The notes under the pieces were generated by a model, which worked only from the letters and a program-made list of their open reading frames with translations, had not been told where the DNA came from and made no database searches. Positions 48,400 to 59,170 of a DNA stretch of 64,000 bases are shown here, one piece after another; position 1 is the first letter of the stretch; each line of letters opens with the position of its first letter. The DNA comes from Hetaerina americana (lineage: Eukaryota > Arthropoda > Insecta > Odonata > Calopterygidae): the NCBI GenBank assembly GCA_022747635.1, contig JAKTNV010000003.1, positions 28,305,051-28,369,050 on the forward strand. Direction: 5' to 3'. The position numbers and the translations under genes are program-made.

Positions 48400-48775
48400 T
48401 GAAGGGATAACGCCGTGAAGGCAGTCCGGGGGCAGTCGAGATTCTCGGGAATGCGTATCTTATTCAAATGAGTGTTTTATTCGAATCGTTCACTTTTAAC
48501 CGGGTGCGACACTGCCCTCTTCGCCAGGCATCAGGGGAGATGGGACGGAAGAGAGAGAGAGATGGGAGGGACGGATAACGGAGAGGGACAAAATATTCAC
48601 GATCCCTCGATCACGATACGACTGAGATGTTTAAAGGACGTCGTCCACGCCTCACTCCCACCTCCGGCGTCGTCGCCCGCCGACACTCCGCTCTCCAAGG
48701 CTCCCTCCCACGTCCCCCTTTGCTCCCATCACCCACCTCCGAGTGAGTGCGACTCTTGAAAAAAATCCTCTTGCG
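48400..48775. other. GC-rich island
   Basis: CG-rich, with gagagagagatgggaggg (48552) and acctccggcgtcgtcgcccg (48660). It ends near cgagtgagtgcgac. There is no defined exon. Confidence 0.3.
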
Positions 48776-48954
48776 AAAAATCCGTAAAGTGGTGAGTATT
48801 TTCAACGCTTTCATTTTGTCCCTTCCTCGATACTGCCGGAAACTCCTTTCATTTTTCTCACCAAATGGCCCGCTGATGCATAAGCTGATGTATTGTGTTC
48901 CCCTTGGCATTTTTGTTACTGGCCTCATTTCCATAAGCAAACGAATATGAAACA

Positions 48955-49045
48955 CTAAATAAACCTTGTAAGTTACATAATACCTGGGGTCCGACCGGTT
49001 TCGACCTATCTTACAATGGTCGTGCAGTAAGAAATTTTTCATAAT
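48955..49045 (-). repeat. Retroelement end with hammerhead-like motif
   Basis: On the minus strand the sequence reads CTGCACGACCATTGTAAGAT, then AGGTCGAAACCGGTC. That is a gacc/ggtc hairpin directly before GAAA, followed by ACCGGTC. The CUGAUGA box is not intact (CTGCACGA). The layout parallels the arms at 31124-31335 and 45086-45297. An aataaac-like A/T tail lies near 48957. The other boundary is unclear. Confidence 0.45.
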
Positions 49046-49565
49046 GGTTGAAGTCATCTTCTTGAAATCATCACTTTTCATGTCCTTTGAAAATGAATTA
49101 ACACCAGCCTGGGCCTAATTTTAGTAAACTCTTGAAGTTAAATGAATATTTTCCATGCTCTTATGCTAATCTTGAAATATTGGAACTACCATCGCATAAA
49201 TGAATATTTATTACCTGGGTTCACAAAGCATACAATTGTAAGTTACTTTGCCCTTTACGCCAAAAAAAAAACAGATTTTTAAAAAATAGACGGTGTAAAA
49301 ATAGACCTTTCTCAGATATATTATCTTAAAAAAACAACATATATTCGATTTATAATGATACATATAAGTCGTTTTTTTACTGGAAGTAAGAAAACTTCTG
49401 CATAGACAGGTAAGTGTATCTGAAGATGGAGCAGAGCCCTGCTCACTTCCATCCAAAATGTTATTGCGCAATTTACCCTATACCTGTTTTTGTATGTTTT
49501 CTAAGCAATTTTACCATCCGTGTGTGGTCGGTTTTTTATTACTACTGAGTGTAACGACTGCCTCA
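49046..49565. other. AT-rich DNA, nothing recognised
   Basis: No coding or repeat structure seen. Confidence 0.35.
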
Positions 49566-49569
49566 ACTT

Positions 49570-50970
49570 TTGTCTTCGTGTAAGCATCACATGCGCACAC
49601 ATACATACATCATAGATCGGAAGATGAGACGTGGTCATAGTCTCGATCTTGCCCCAAATAAAGACAGTTGTCTCCATCCGATCCCACCCCGTGAATCCCC
49701 CATTCCCGCCCAAACCCCTTTCACGGGGGCGCAGCAACCTCCCAGCCCTCTTGCAAGGGGGGTGGTGGGAGGTGTGGGGGAGGGACAAGGACGGGGTAAG
49801 AGAGCGAGAGAGAGGGCGCGGGGGCGCGCACGGCGGCGTGTCGCGGCGTCGGCGCCGCTCTCGCGCTCCCGTGGAGACGACCAGACGGAGCGTTAAACGA
49901 GGGGCGAGGGGGGTGGGGTGGGGTGGGTGGAGGGGAGGGCTTTTAAGGCGCCACTCAGGTGGGAAGCATAACCACGCACACACACACACACACACATTCG
50001 CCGGACCCCTCCCTCCTCACTCTCCTTATGGAGAGAGATACTAAGGGAAGACAAGACAGGAGGAGACGGGGAGAGACGGGGGAGGAGGGTGTGGAGGTGG
50101 AACACGCGTGGGGAGGAATGGGAGGGGAGATTGCCGCTCTCCTCCTCCCTTATGGAGCCGAATCGCTCACGTGACGCCACCACCCACCCCCATCCCATAC
50201 ATCCCGAGTCTATCTTTTGTTTTCCCGTTTCGTCGTCCTTCGCCGCCGATCAATCGCCGTCCCACGGGATGCGCGGAGGGGCGTGAGGACGGGGAGGAAG
50301 GACTGACTCGTCGGGGGTTGGAAGTGAACGGACCGGGTGGAAAAGAGAGCCCGATATAATAGGTGGTCTACCCATTAAGGGTAGGTTTTAAGCAGCTTCC
50401 AACAGCTATTACATATCGCATGGACTTCTCACGAGCTCTCTTTTCCCTGGAGTTATTTCCTTCTTCAGTCCTTCCTTACCTCCTCCCCAGGTTTCATGCC
50501 ATCCAGATTCCATATTCTCTTCCCCACCCGCCCGAATATCTTTCCCTCCATGGCGAACATCGGAGTCCCGCTTCCTCCACGTGCTTATTCGGCCTTCTTC
50601 GAATTTCACCCAGCGTTCTTCCTCTCTCCCGCCGTCACATTTAAACGGAAAAGGATGCATCGCCTCCACTGCCATCATGGAGAGAGACAGACAGTACAAA
50701 GGGGGGGGGGGGTGTTGAAGAGTGGGCGGTGGAGGGATACCTGTCGGGGGGCAAGAAGGGGGGAGGGAGAAGAGAGGCGAACGGCACTGCTGCCGGCATC
50801 CGCTAATTCCTTCGAAAGCGGACCCCCGAGTCACGCGACTGACATGGAGTCACCTGAGGTACATTCCGGATGCCCGCGGGAGCAGTAATTGGTATGTTCC
50901 GAGCGACGCGCGTCCCGAAGAGAGCTGCTGGGCATATAGAAACGAGGAGGGGATCGGACAAGTAAGTTGA
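49570..50970. other. Large GC-rich, purine/pyrimidine-skewed island
   Basis: A 1.4-kb block with CG-dense parts (49800-49900, 50220-50300), G-rich plus-strand runs (49740-49950), a (CA)n tract at 49976-49996 and a G12 run at about 50701-50712. Frames overlap on both strands (up to 164 residues) and encode low-complexity Arg/Pro/Ser/Gly. It is a candidate promoter and 5' exon zone comparable to 25440-26830. 50971-51795 after it is AT-rich without features. Confidence 0.4.
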
Positions 50971-51803
50971 ATTATTCCCTCTTCGAAAAGCAACGCTAAC
51001 GATACTTGGAGGGATTAATGATCGCGATCATTAACAGTGTTGGCTGGAATTGACCATGGTTCGACCATTGGATTGGGTATAATAATTCGCGACGTAGTTT
51101 ATCATTTTTCATTCACTCGTCAAGAACTTTTTTTCATGCCAGTAACCTGAGTTCTATGGATCTTTTAAAGCGAAATTATGTGAAATTAGAAATGAGAGAG
51201 GCACAAGAGCTTACTTTTTTATTTTTTTAGCACGAAAAAATTTATCATAGATTGAAATGACAACATCCCTCCTATTCCCTGCAGTCGCAGGACTACTTCA
51301 ATAGAAGCATTAGGAATAAATCATGAAACCTATCAATAGTAAGTGTTTTATTTGTAGGGAGATCATAAATTTTCTGCTTAGAGATTACGAAAACGAAATA
51401 TTCAGCTTTATCGATCGCAGAATTGGAGAAAAACGAGTTTGCTATAATATCGAATCTTTTGCGAAGCATTATTTTAACTATTCCATTCTGATCGTAAATT
51501 AAGATGGAGCAACAGCGAATTGCTAGGCGAGTAAAACAAAGCATATGAAATAATTGTCACACAGTTTATTATGCTTAAAGTTTAACAAGTCAAATATTTT
51601 CCATTTAATTAAAACATTATATTCATGGTTTAATAAACTAAGATGTTAATGGAGGAAAAAATCCAAATCTAAATTATTAATTCAAATTTTACAATGAAAA
51701 TGGTCGAGTCGATGTTATATTGATTTACTCAATTAATTTTACTGTAAATTGTATCATCAACAGTGAGACGGATTATTTTGCGGGTATCAAAAAACTATGA
51801 TGT

Positions 51804-52163
51804 ATGGCAGATGCAATTGGGAATGTTATCTTAAACTCGTTCGAAGACTGTAAACCCGATTCATTCAATTTCTCTGAAAAACCAAGACCGGGAACAAGTA
51901 ACTTGAAAGTAACCACGTTAAAGTGTTGGTCAGCGTGTACGCAAATTAGTGTGTCTCTAAAGTCTTATTTGCCAAATTATGTAGCTTTAAATGGAGTGAG
52001 GTTCAGTGCTAGCAATAGTTCATTTAATTCGAATCACATAGTATCGGGTGGAAAATTTTATAAGAGATTCAATATTAATAAGAAGACGATCCTCATTAAA
52101 AGTTCAAAAAACTGTAATATCAAGGAAACATTATCTATGTTGGTAGTACGTTGCCGAATTTAA
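51804..52163 (+). CDS. Unrecognised open frame next to a LINE
   Basis: A 119-residue frame starts MADAIGNVILNSFEDCKPDS. I do not recognise a domain. It lies immediately upstream of a decayed LINE endonuclease domain in the same direction, and its last residues (VVRCRI) overlap a region that, one frame over, matches the start of that domain (STLPNLKKNKVAEYHDLIQS). It could therefore be the end of the LINE ORF1 or 5' region. It has no tell-tale zinc knuckle or coiled coil. It may also be chance. Confidence 0.25.
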   Translation: MADAIGNVILNSFEDCKPDSFNFSEKPRPGTSNLKVTTLKCWSACTQISVSLKSYLPNYVALNGVRFSASNSSFNSNHIVSGGKFYKRFNINKKTILIKSSKNCNIKETLSMLVVRCRI

Positions 52164-52830
52164 AAAAAAACAAAGTCGCAGAATATCATGACCTTATTCA
52201 AAGCTCAGGAACAGCTATAATTAATTATTGGAACAGAAAGCTGGTTATCCACTGATTTTGCCGGTAGTAAAATATTCCCAAAATCATTTTCCAATTACAG
52301 AAATGACAGAATAAATAAAATCGGTGGCGGTGTCTTTATTGCAGTTAAAAATTCTTGCATTGGCAGGGCTGAGGTAATTCCGGGTAATGGTTTGGAAACC
52401 GTTTGGTGATCAATTAAAAGTCCTCAATCCAAAAGAATTTATGTATGCGCATTTTACACACCACCAGTCGATAGAGACAATTCAATACTAGAATTAGATC
52501 AGCAAATCAAAGGGTTTTTATCCCAACACAATGCTCGCGATGTTATAACTGGTGGAGATTTCAATGTCCCATTTATTGAATGAGTACATATAGTTTTAAA
52601 TAGGGAGGTAAATACGATACAAAGATATCTGCGAATCGCTATTGAATTCTTTTACGTTGAAATTACTGTATCAAATTGTCAATTCACCAACTAGGGGCGA
52701 CAATATTCTTGATTTTTTAGCAACGAATATTCCCTAAAGAGTCTTAGCTAGAGAAACAATACAAGAAGGTAACGACCTCAAGGCAGTAAGTTTTCGCTAT
52801 ATGGGGTCCGAAATAAGAAGCGGGAAAGGG
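52145..52830 (+). pseudogene. LINE ORF2 endonuclease domain relic (CR1/Jockey type)
   Basis: Across two frames the plus strand reads NKVAEYHDLIQSSGTAI, IIGTESWLSTDFAGSKIFPK (E of the catalytic TESW motif), IGGGVFIAVKNSC, IYVCAFYTPPVD and VITGGDFNVPFIEW (GDFN motif). These are the ordered motifs of the apurinic-like endonuclease. Premature stops (for example after GLETVW) and frameshifts kill it. The last part (52585-52830) is homologous to the LINE piece at 55533-55800. No reverse transcriptase follows. Confidence 0.75.
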
Positions 52831-53095
52831 ATAGTTATGCGAAAGTCAATTCAGGGAAGGGCGAAAAAAAGAATGTCAGCAGAGGGTAGAAAAACATGCA
52901 AAAGGACAATATCAAGAATGGGGAGCCGTAGAAGACATAGAGTGCAAACTAAAATTTATTTACGTTGAGCGGAAGAGCTTAGCAGCCCACGATGCTGCTT
53001 AATATTTTTAATGGTCGTATAAAACCTATCTCTCGTCGTTAGGCTCATTCTAACAATGTTAATATTTAATTACACAACAATTCCACGACATGCGC
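52831..53095. other. No recognised feature
   Basis: Transition zone with no motif beyond the LINE relic. Confidence 0.3.
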
Positions 53096-53099
53096 AGCT

Positions 53100-53600
53100 C
53101 ACAAAATATATTTCCCCCCGTGCAGCATCACCCTAACGGTAACATTGAAACATGACGGTGGAGGGCATCCATAGATGCAGCCAAGAGATCCATAAGAGCT
53201 CAACAATGAGGCACCCTTTCCGCATTCACCTCCTCCTTCCCATACACCCCTTCTCCCTCTCTCTCTCTCCATTGTCACCACTATCCTTCTTCCTTTCCCC
53301 ACCTCTCCCATCCACTCGACTCCGTCCGCTTCCCCGGGACCTTCCCGAGGGGAACCGCCGCCGTGAACGCCTTAATCGCAGCCATCAAGGAGCATTTGTG
53401 AGAGGCATTATCCCCCGAGAGCACTCCTTTTGTCGTTCCGGTGGGTAATAATTGTTCTAATCGCCGCCGAGGAAGAACGAAGCCGATCCCCGAGGCCATT
53501 GTAGGAATCCGCCACGAGGGCGCGGGTCGCTGCTCGCCAGCGAGCGTGTCTTTCCCGCCACTGACGTTGGACAAAGATGCACGGGAATCTTTTCAGTTCA
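53100..53600. other. GC-rich island
   Basis: C/T-rich then CG-rich (for example gaaccgccgccgtgaacgcc near 53353). Compositional open frames on both strands. It is a possible promoter region. 53601-54365 holds a 76-residue frame (53639-53869) that I do not recognise and is otherwise blank. Confidence 0.3.
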
Positions 53601-54369
53601 TCTTAAAAGATCCAAGTCTTTAACCAGGATTCCTCGCCGTGAAAACTGACATGCATATGCTACCTTTAAGAATTGGTCTGCAGGACGACGGCGATATAAG
53701 GGAGGTTGAGATATCAAGATTTCGTAATTTTGATAAAAAATCCTCTAATTGTAATATTAAGTGCACCCTATCGAATGACTATGGTAAAATAGTTTGGGGA
53801 GGAGAAACACCACTAGTAGTATCATGCATAAATGGTGCAGATATACGAGTATATAGTATGTCGCTCTAACGAAAAACTGATATCATATGTGCAATTATGT
53901 AATGGTTGTAAGAGTATAAACATAATAACATCTACCTGCCTTTGTGTTTAAATTATATTAATTGATTTGTGATGACATAACATATTTTCATAAAATAACA
54001 TATTTTCTTAAAAACTGGCTCGTCAGAATTATTCCAAAGTAAAATTTAGAGTGTTTTAAAAATTAATAAAGATCTCAGGGTGCTTGAAAACTTAACGTGC
54101 ATATTCATATCGTATGTTTACGAAATAGGGATGAATGGCGGTTGAAATACTTTTCGTCACCTTTACTCCATGAAGTAAGGTGTCACATTGACTCACACAG
54201 TTAATCTCCAACGTCCATGAATCGAAGTTAATGAAATTAAACCTAAATATTCTAACATGATATTCTATGTGTGATCAAACCCACATCAAAGGGAGCCTCG
54301 GCCTCACCCTTTTATTAAAGGACTACCTGAAGCAAATCCTATTGATCACTTGGATGCAAGCACAGATTA

Positions 54370-54435
54370 TAGTTTTTAATAATGTGGTGGTTGGTAGACT
54401 TGCTTCCTAAGCAATGGAAGTGTTCGAATTCCAGC
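54370..54435 (+). repeat. tRNA-like SINE head
   Basis: gtggtggttggtagacttgc (A-box region), anticodon-arm-like cttcctaagcaatgg, then gttcgaattcc (good B box). No complete acceptor stem is visible, so I read it as a SINE head. A short body continues to about 54500. Confidence 0.45.
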
Positions 54436-54635
54436 GTGGTAAATTCCGACTTTCGAGTGTCTTTCGGATACTTACTTGGATGATATCCGGAGAGCACATC
54501 TGCCATCTTGTTTAATTCTAAACTAGTATGCACACCCTACGAGGTCTTATTTACAATATTCAACTGTAAATTAGTTTTTATTAAATATATGCTAATGTTA
54601 AATAGTACGAGCGTCCAAAGTACCCTGATATCAAC

Positions 54636-55531
54636 ATTTTTATTTATTTATGTGCCCTGCAAGCCACCGCTAGGGTTTGTGTCAGAAAGTAAATACACAA
54701 CAGACTAATTGTTACCCGAGCATGACCCTACCAAGGTCGGAAAATGTTGTTATGATACGTTATCGTTCGTGGAAAAAATCTCTCCTACCGTAATACAATT
54801 AGGGCAACAATACATCACTGCTAAAGAGGATCCCTTTCAATTTATGCAAGAGCTTCAATCTGTAACTTAACCTTCACTCCGTTAGTGATTCCGAGCATAG
54901 GTGCTCTACTATTTTGGATACGCTACTAAGTTTACCATAACGTTTTACTAATCTAGCTCATACACGCTACTAGCGATCCAGCTCGGCAATCAATCCAACT
55001 TCGTGAGGATCCCATATACTTGCACCATATTCTAAATGACGCCTAACCAGCATTAGATAAGATTTCTTTTTGACCTTTTCATCACATTTACCCGGTACTC
55101 ATCTAATAAATCCTAATTTTTTGTTAGCTTTTCCACATATTCCCCGTGTGTTTTTTACCCAGAAGAGATCGTGAGTGAGGGTAGCGCCTAAGTATTTAAT
55201 TGAGTCTACATTCCATTGCGGTGTTCCCAATGCAGTAGGCGTTCGGGTGGGAAATGCTCTTTTTCCAAAATTTTATGACTACGCACTATTTAAAGTTTAA
55301 TTCTGATTGCCGACTCTCTAACCACCGTTTTATAGCAATAAGGGCGTGTGACAAAGCTGCTGTGTCCTCAGGATCAAGGATATCATGGTAAACCAATGCA
55401 TCATCGGCAAATAAACGTATCTTACTAGAGACTATGAAGTCAATGTTGTTAACGTAAAGTAGGACTGAAAGAGGTCCGATAAAATTTCCATGGAGAACAC
55501 CGGAAGTAACTTCTAAACTAAGTAACTTCCT
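54636..55531 (-). pseudogene. LINE reverse transcriptase and 3' end relic, minus strand
   Basis: The frame 55286-55564 begins inside the reverse transcriptase: VTSGVLHGNFIGPLSVLLYV (normally SGVPQGSVLGPLLF), then IRLFADDALVYHDI with the FADD catalytic motif. Downstream, in broken frames, it matches the thumb region and 3' end of the copy at 58190-58870. It finishes with ctagcggtggcttgcagggc and a taaataaataaa tail at 54636-54650. Upstream, at 55531, it abuts a plus-strand piece of the same LINE. It is non-functional. Confidence 0.8.
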
Positions 55532-55532
55532 C

Positions 55533-56170
55533 ACATATAGTTTTAAAACGGGCGGTAAAGACAAAGATATCCGCGAATCGCTATTGAATTCTTTTACGTC
55601 GAACTCATTGTATCAACTCGTCGCTTCACCAGCTAGAGGTGACAATATTCTTGATTTGTTAGCAACGAATATTCTCGAAAAGGTCTTAATTATAGAAACT
55701 ATAGAAGGAATTAGTGACCACAGGGCAGTAAATGCTAAGTTTTCACTACATAGGGTCCGAAATTTGAAGCGTAAAAAGAAAACCTACTTGTTTAAAGAAG
55801 GGGACTACAAATAACCTAGCGTGCGTGCTACGGAATCAATTTGCTAGTTTTAAGAGAGATAGTAGACGGAATACTGAGGATACGTGGGATCACATTCTTG
55901 AAATCACGCGCATAGCAGTCAAGAAGTTCATTGCCAGTACATTTAAAGAAGAAAACACGGAACGTAGATGGTACAACGCCGATGTAAGAAAAGCATTACG
56001 AAGTCAAAGGCTGCGTCATGCCAAGATGAAAAATATTAGGGATGTATTTTCTATCGACAAAAAGAATGAGATCACTTATTGTTATTATTAGAAATCCAGG
56101 GTGAATTCCAAGAATGAATTTCGGAAAGCGTTAAATGAATTCAAAAGGAAAAGTTCACAAGTTCTCACGA
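55533..56170 (+). pseudogene. LINE endonuclease C-terminal and linker relic, plus strand
   Basis: The frame 55584-55814 reads LYQLVASPARGDNILDLLAT, then EGISDHRAVNAKFSLHRVRN. The SDH motif is the last catalytic signature of the apurinic-like endonuclease. The next frame, 55825-56091 (MLRNQFASFKRDSRRNTEDT, then RRWYNADVRKALRSQRLRHA), is the linker typical between endonuclease and reverse transcriptase. A stop after DYK and a frameshift break it. It lies head to head with the minus-strand reverse transcriptase piece at 55531. Confidence 0.78.
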
Positions 56171-56285
56171 TCTCTCCAGGGTGAAAAAAAATACGGGGAA
56201 TATGTGGAAAAGCTAACAAAAAATCGGGATTTATTAGAAGAGTACTGGGTGAATGTGATGAAAAGATCAAGTGCGTATGTTATTT
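56170..56285 (+). repeat. LINE thumb-region fragment
   Basis: The blocks gaaaagctaacaaaaaatcg, ggatttattagaagagtact and gatgaaaagatcaa match 58270-58360 of the plus-strand copy (gctaacaaaaaattgggatt, gatgaaaagatcaaag). In this copy the whole reverse transcriptase between linker and thumb is missing, so the sequence jumps by an internal deletion or a second insertion. Confidence 0.7.
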
Positions 56286-57806
56286 AGTGAGAAAAAGTCA
56301 AAAGGATAATGGAACAGCATTAAAATAATACCACCCACCATTTTTTTTTAGATATTTTGTGAACAATGATTGGGTGCGTTTTCTTCTTTCTGCATTTGGA
56401 CAAAGACGTAGAAATGTACTGTTGAGACATACACCGTTGAAGCGAAAATGAATTTTGAGCACAAAATCAGACTAAAAAGCAGCCAATTACTCACCTAGTC
56501 ATCAAGTCCGGTAACTTGGCACTATGTTAGCCTACTAATAAGCCGATTTGGCTCGCTAAGTTACCAAGTGGTATATGCCAACTGTTCTGAGCAAATATAT
56601 TCTACTAAGACAGTTTCGAGAGAGTTACTTAAGATGCATTAGGGTGTGCCCAGACACACCCATGCGCCAGCCAATATTCTTCCATATTATATTTTAGGAT
56701 AAGTATCTGATTACAGGGAAGGTACTACATTGTGGAGAGCCAATTGACGAGGCATACATTTACACAAAGAAGGAGGATTTTAATAAGAGTACCGTGAAAA
56801 GAATCTGGTGTTCAGCATGAATGAAATATGGGTGCGTTCGAGTCAGAATGGGCCAATTCATCGATAATTTGAAAAGCCAGGCTCAAAAAGGTCGTTCCCG
56901 CTCAAAAAGCACACTACACTCACTTTAAAGCTCACTTGCACGTAGAATTGAACAATATGGTGATTAATGACTAAGTATGGCAACCGTAATTTATCAAATA
57001 TGCAAGATTTTATGATATCGCCTAACGATCCCATATGATTGTAAAGTGCAGGGTAATGGCCATCATTGCAGGATAATTACCATACTCATGCAGACAAATT
57101 TATGTTTAAGGTCATAAATAAAGGACTCAGTAAGGGAATGGAGAAATTCGAAAAAAGAACGAATTGGACTCATTAAGAGCATGGGAGCTAGGGAGCAATT
57201 GGGGTCGAAAGATTCTTTTGAGTAAAGTAGTTATAAGAATCGTTATTGAAAAAATTATATAGATAATGGTAAATAAATTATATAGATGATGGTAATAGAG
57301 AAAGGAGAAGTAATTTTAGGATCTATCGTAGAAGCTGTTAAGATCCTAAAGCAATAAATATTAATGGGGCTGAACTGCAAGGAAAAATATACTGAAGAAT
57401 ATGTATACAGAGCCTTTGAGCCAGGTAACAACAATAAATAATTTACATTGAAGGAGGAAATCTTTGCAAGGATAGTGACAGCGAAAATTTTCTTTTTTTC
57501 TAGAGAGTACCAAAATCAAGACAGCACTTCAATCTTCGAAATATTCTTACCAAATATCTCCAATGCAATAATGCAACTGAGCTAACCAAGAGTGTATTTG
57601 AAAGATGGTAATAACATTGAGGATTCAACATGGTGAGGGAAAATAACTGGGGAAAGAGATGATACTCATAATTACGATCACGGGAACAAGCAGACGGAAG
57701 TAGGAGTGATGTCGGAAAATAAAGATATAATATCCAACCACATAGGATCTACCTCATATGCCAAAAAATAATTTCCTCACTCACAGTGTGAGGTAAATGT
57801 TTTACC
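56286..57806. other. AT-rich DNA with a possible very old LINE
   Basis: A plus-strand stretch near 57150-57220 (RKERIGLIKSMGAREQLG in broken frames) weakly resembles the region before the reverse transcriptase finger domain of other LINEs. This is too degraded to call. No other feature was seen. Confidence 0.25.
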
Positions 57807-57814
57807 CTCTAGGC

Positions 57815-57977
57815 CAGGGATGGCGAACCTTTTGGCGATCGAGTGCCTCGTTTACTCGTGTGCCAACCCATCGAGTGATCACCGTGGAATTGCCCGTAGC
57901 ACCCTTCCACCTCTGCTTACCTAAATAATTTCTCTTCGAGGTACTTTGGACACGCATGCCACGGGTTCGCCACCCCC
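57815..57977. mobile_element. hAT-type MITE (163 bp)
   Basis: The left end cagggatggcgaacctttt and the right end gggttcgccaccccc are inverted repeats of about 13 matching bp. An 8-bp duplication flanks it: ctctaggc (57807-57814) and ttctaggc (57978-57985), seven of eight identical. The ends resemble hAT termini of the CAGGGGTGGCGAACC kind. The interior is non-coding. Confidence 0.78.
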
Positions 57978-58189
57978 TTCTAGGCATTTGGGATCTATCT
58001 GGGATGATCTCCGTGTGGTCTTTTTTACTCTGGGAGACTAAGTGTTTTCTCAAGCGTTGTATCGAGCCTTAACCTATCTACGGCGAATACTAAGAATGGA
58101 AAGGATTAGGGGAAAATTTGAAAGAGGATCCGAAAGCATTTTGGTGGGACGTCAGAGAAGTTCAGGGATATAAGTCAATTGCAACTGCA

Positions 58190-58870
58190 TTGGGACCACC
58201 GCAATGGAATGTGTAGACTCAATTAAATGCCTTGGTGTTACCCTCACTCACGATCTCTCCTGGGTGAAACACATACTGGAAATATTTGGACTAGCTAACA
58301 AAAAATTGGGATTTATTGGAAGAGTACTAGATAAATGTGATGAAAAGATCAAAGAGAAATGTTATCTTTCGCTGGTTAGGCCTCATTTAGAATATGCTGC
58401 CAGTATATGGGATCCTTGCGAAGTAGGATTAATTCCCGAATTGGATCGTAGCGTAGCATATTGGATTGCAGCGTAGAGGAGCTTGATTTTTAAAACGTTG
58501 TTGTGATAAACTAGCGTATCCAAAATGTTGGAGCATCTACGCTGGGAATCACTCACGGAGCGAAGGTTTAATTACAGATTGAAGCTCTTGCATAAATTGA
58601 AAGGGACTCTCTATAGCAGTGATGTTGAAAATGGATTATTACCCCCATCGTAGTACGGTAGGAGAGATTATGATACTAAAATTAGTGATATTAAATGTAG
58701 AACAGATAAATTTCAGATATAATTTTTTCCACCAACGATAGGGAATCATAATAACATTGTCCGACTGCGGTAGGGTCATGTTCGGGTAAAATTATTCTGG
58801 TATGTATTCACCCCCTGCCACACACCCTAGCGGTGGCTTGTAGGTTACATAAATAAATAAATAAATAAAT
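58190..58870 (+). pseudogene. LINE reverse transcriptase C-terminal part and 3' end
   Basis: The frame 58204-58476 reads MECVDSIKCLGVTLTHDLSW, then GRVLDKCDEKIKEKCYLSLV and RPHLEYAASIWDP. This is the conserved thumb region after the YADD motif in CR1/Jockey-type LINEs. Further conserved text continues in other frames (KMLEHLRWESLTERRFNYRL near 58520). The copy ends with caccctagcggtggcttg and an (AAAT)n tail at about 58846-58869. It is strongly 5'-truncated, as is usual for this LINE type. Confidence 0.82.
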
Positions 58871-58904
58871 GCGATCCATGAATGGATTTGATTTGGATGC
58901 AGAG

Positions 58905-59170
58905 AAAATAGAATATATGAGAGCAGTTTACCTCAATAATTTGGCCATATTAAGGAAATTGATGAAAGATGAATAACCAAGCATATACGTTCATGTATAT
59001 GAGCGATAAGTGAATGGTTTGAGAGGAAAGGGACGACAGGGAATTTCATGGAATAATGTGGTCACCCGAGGAATGTTGTAAATCTGAGGAAGTGATAATT
59101 ACTTCAGCAGAAGACCTATGCAATGATAGAGAAGTATATAAGTAATTATATAGTCTTTTTCTTTACTAGC
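58905..59170 (+). repeat. Second LINE C-terminal relic
   Basis: Broken plus-strand frames read WFGHIKEIDER near 58940 and LRGKGRQGISWNNVVTRGML near 59020. This matches the conserved post-reverse-transcriptase tail of another insect LINE type (RWFGHVxRM and GRGRxxxxW). It is decayed and lies just after the tail of the previous LINE. Confidence 0.5.

Noticed and set aside
49501..50044. Overlapping 164- and 137-residue frames on opposite strands
   Set aside because: Low-complexity Arg/Gly/Pro/Ser content on both strands. No consistent coding signal.
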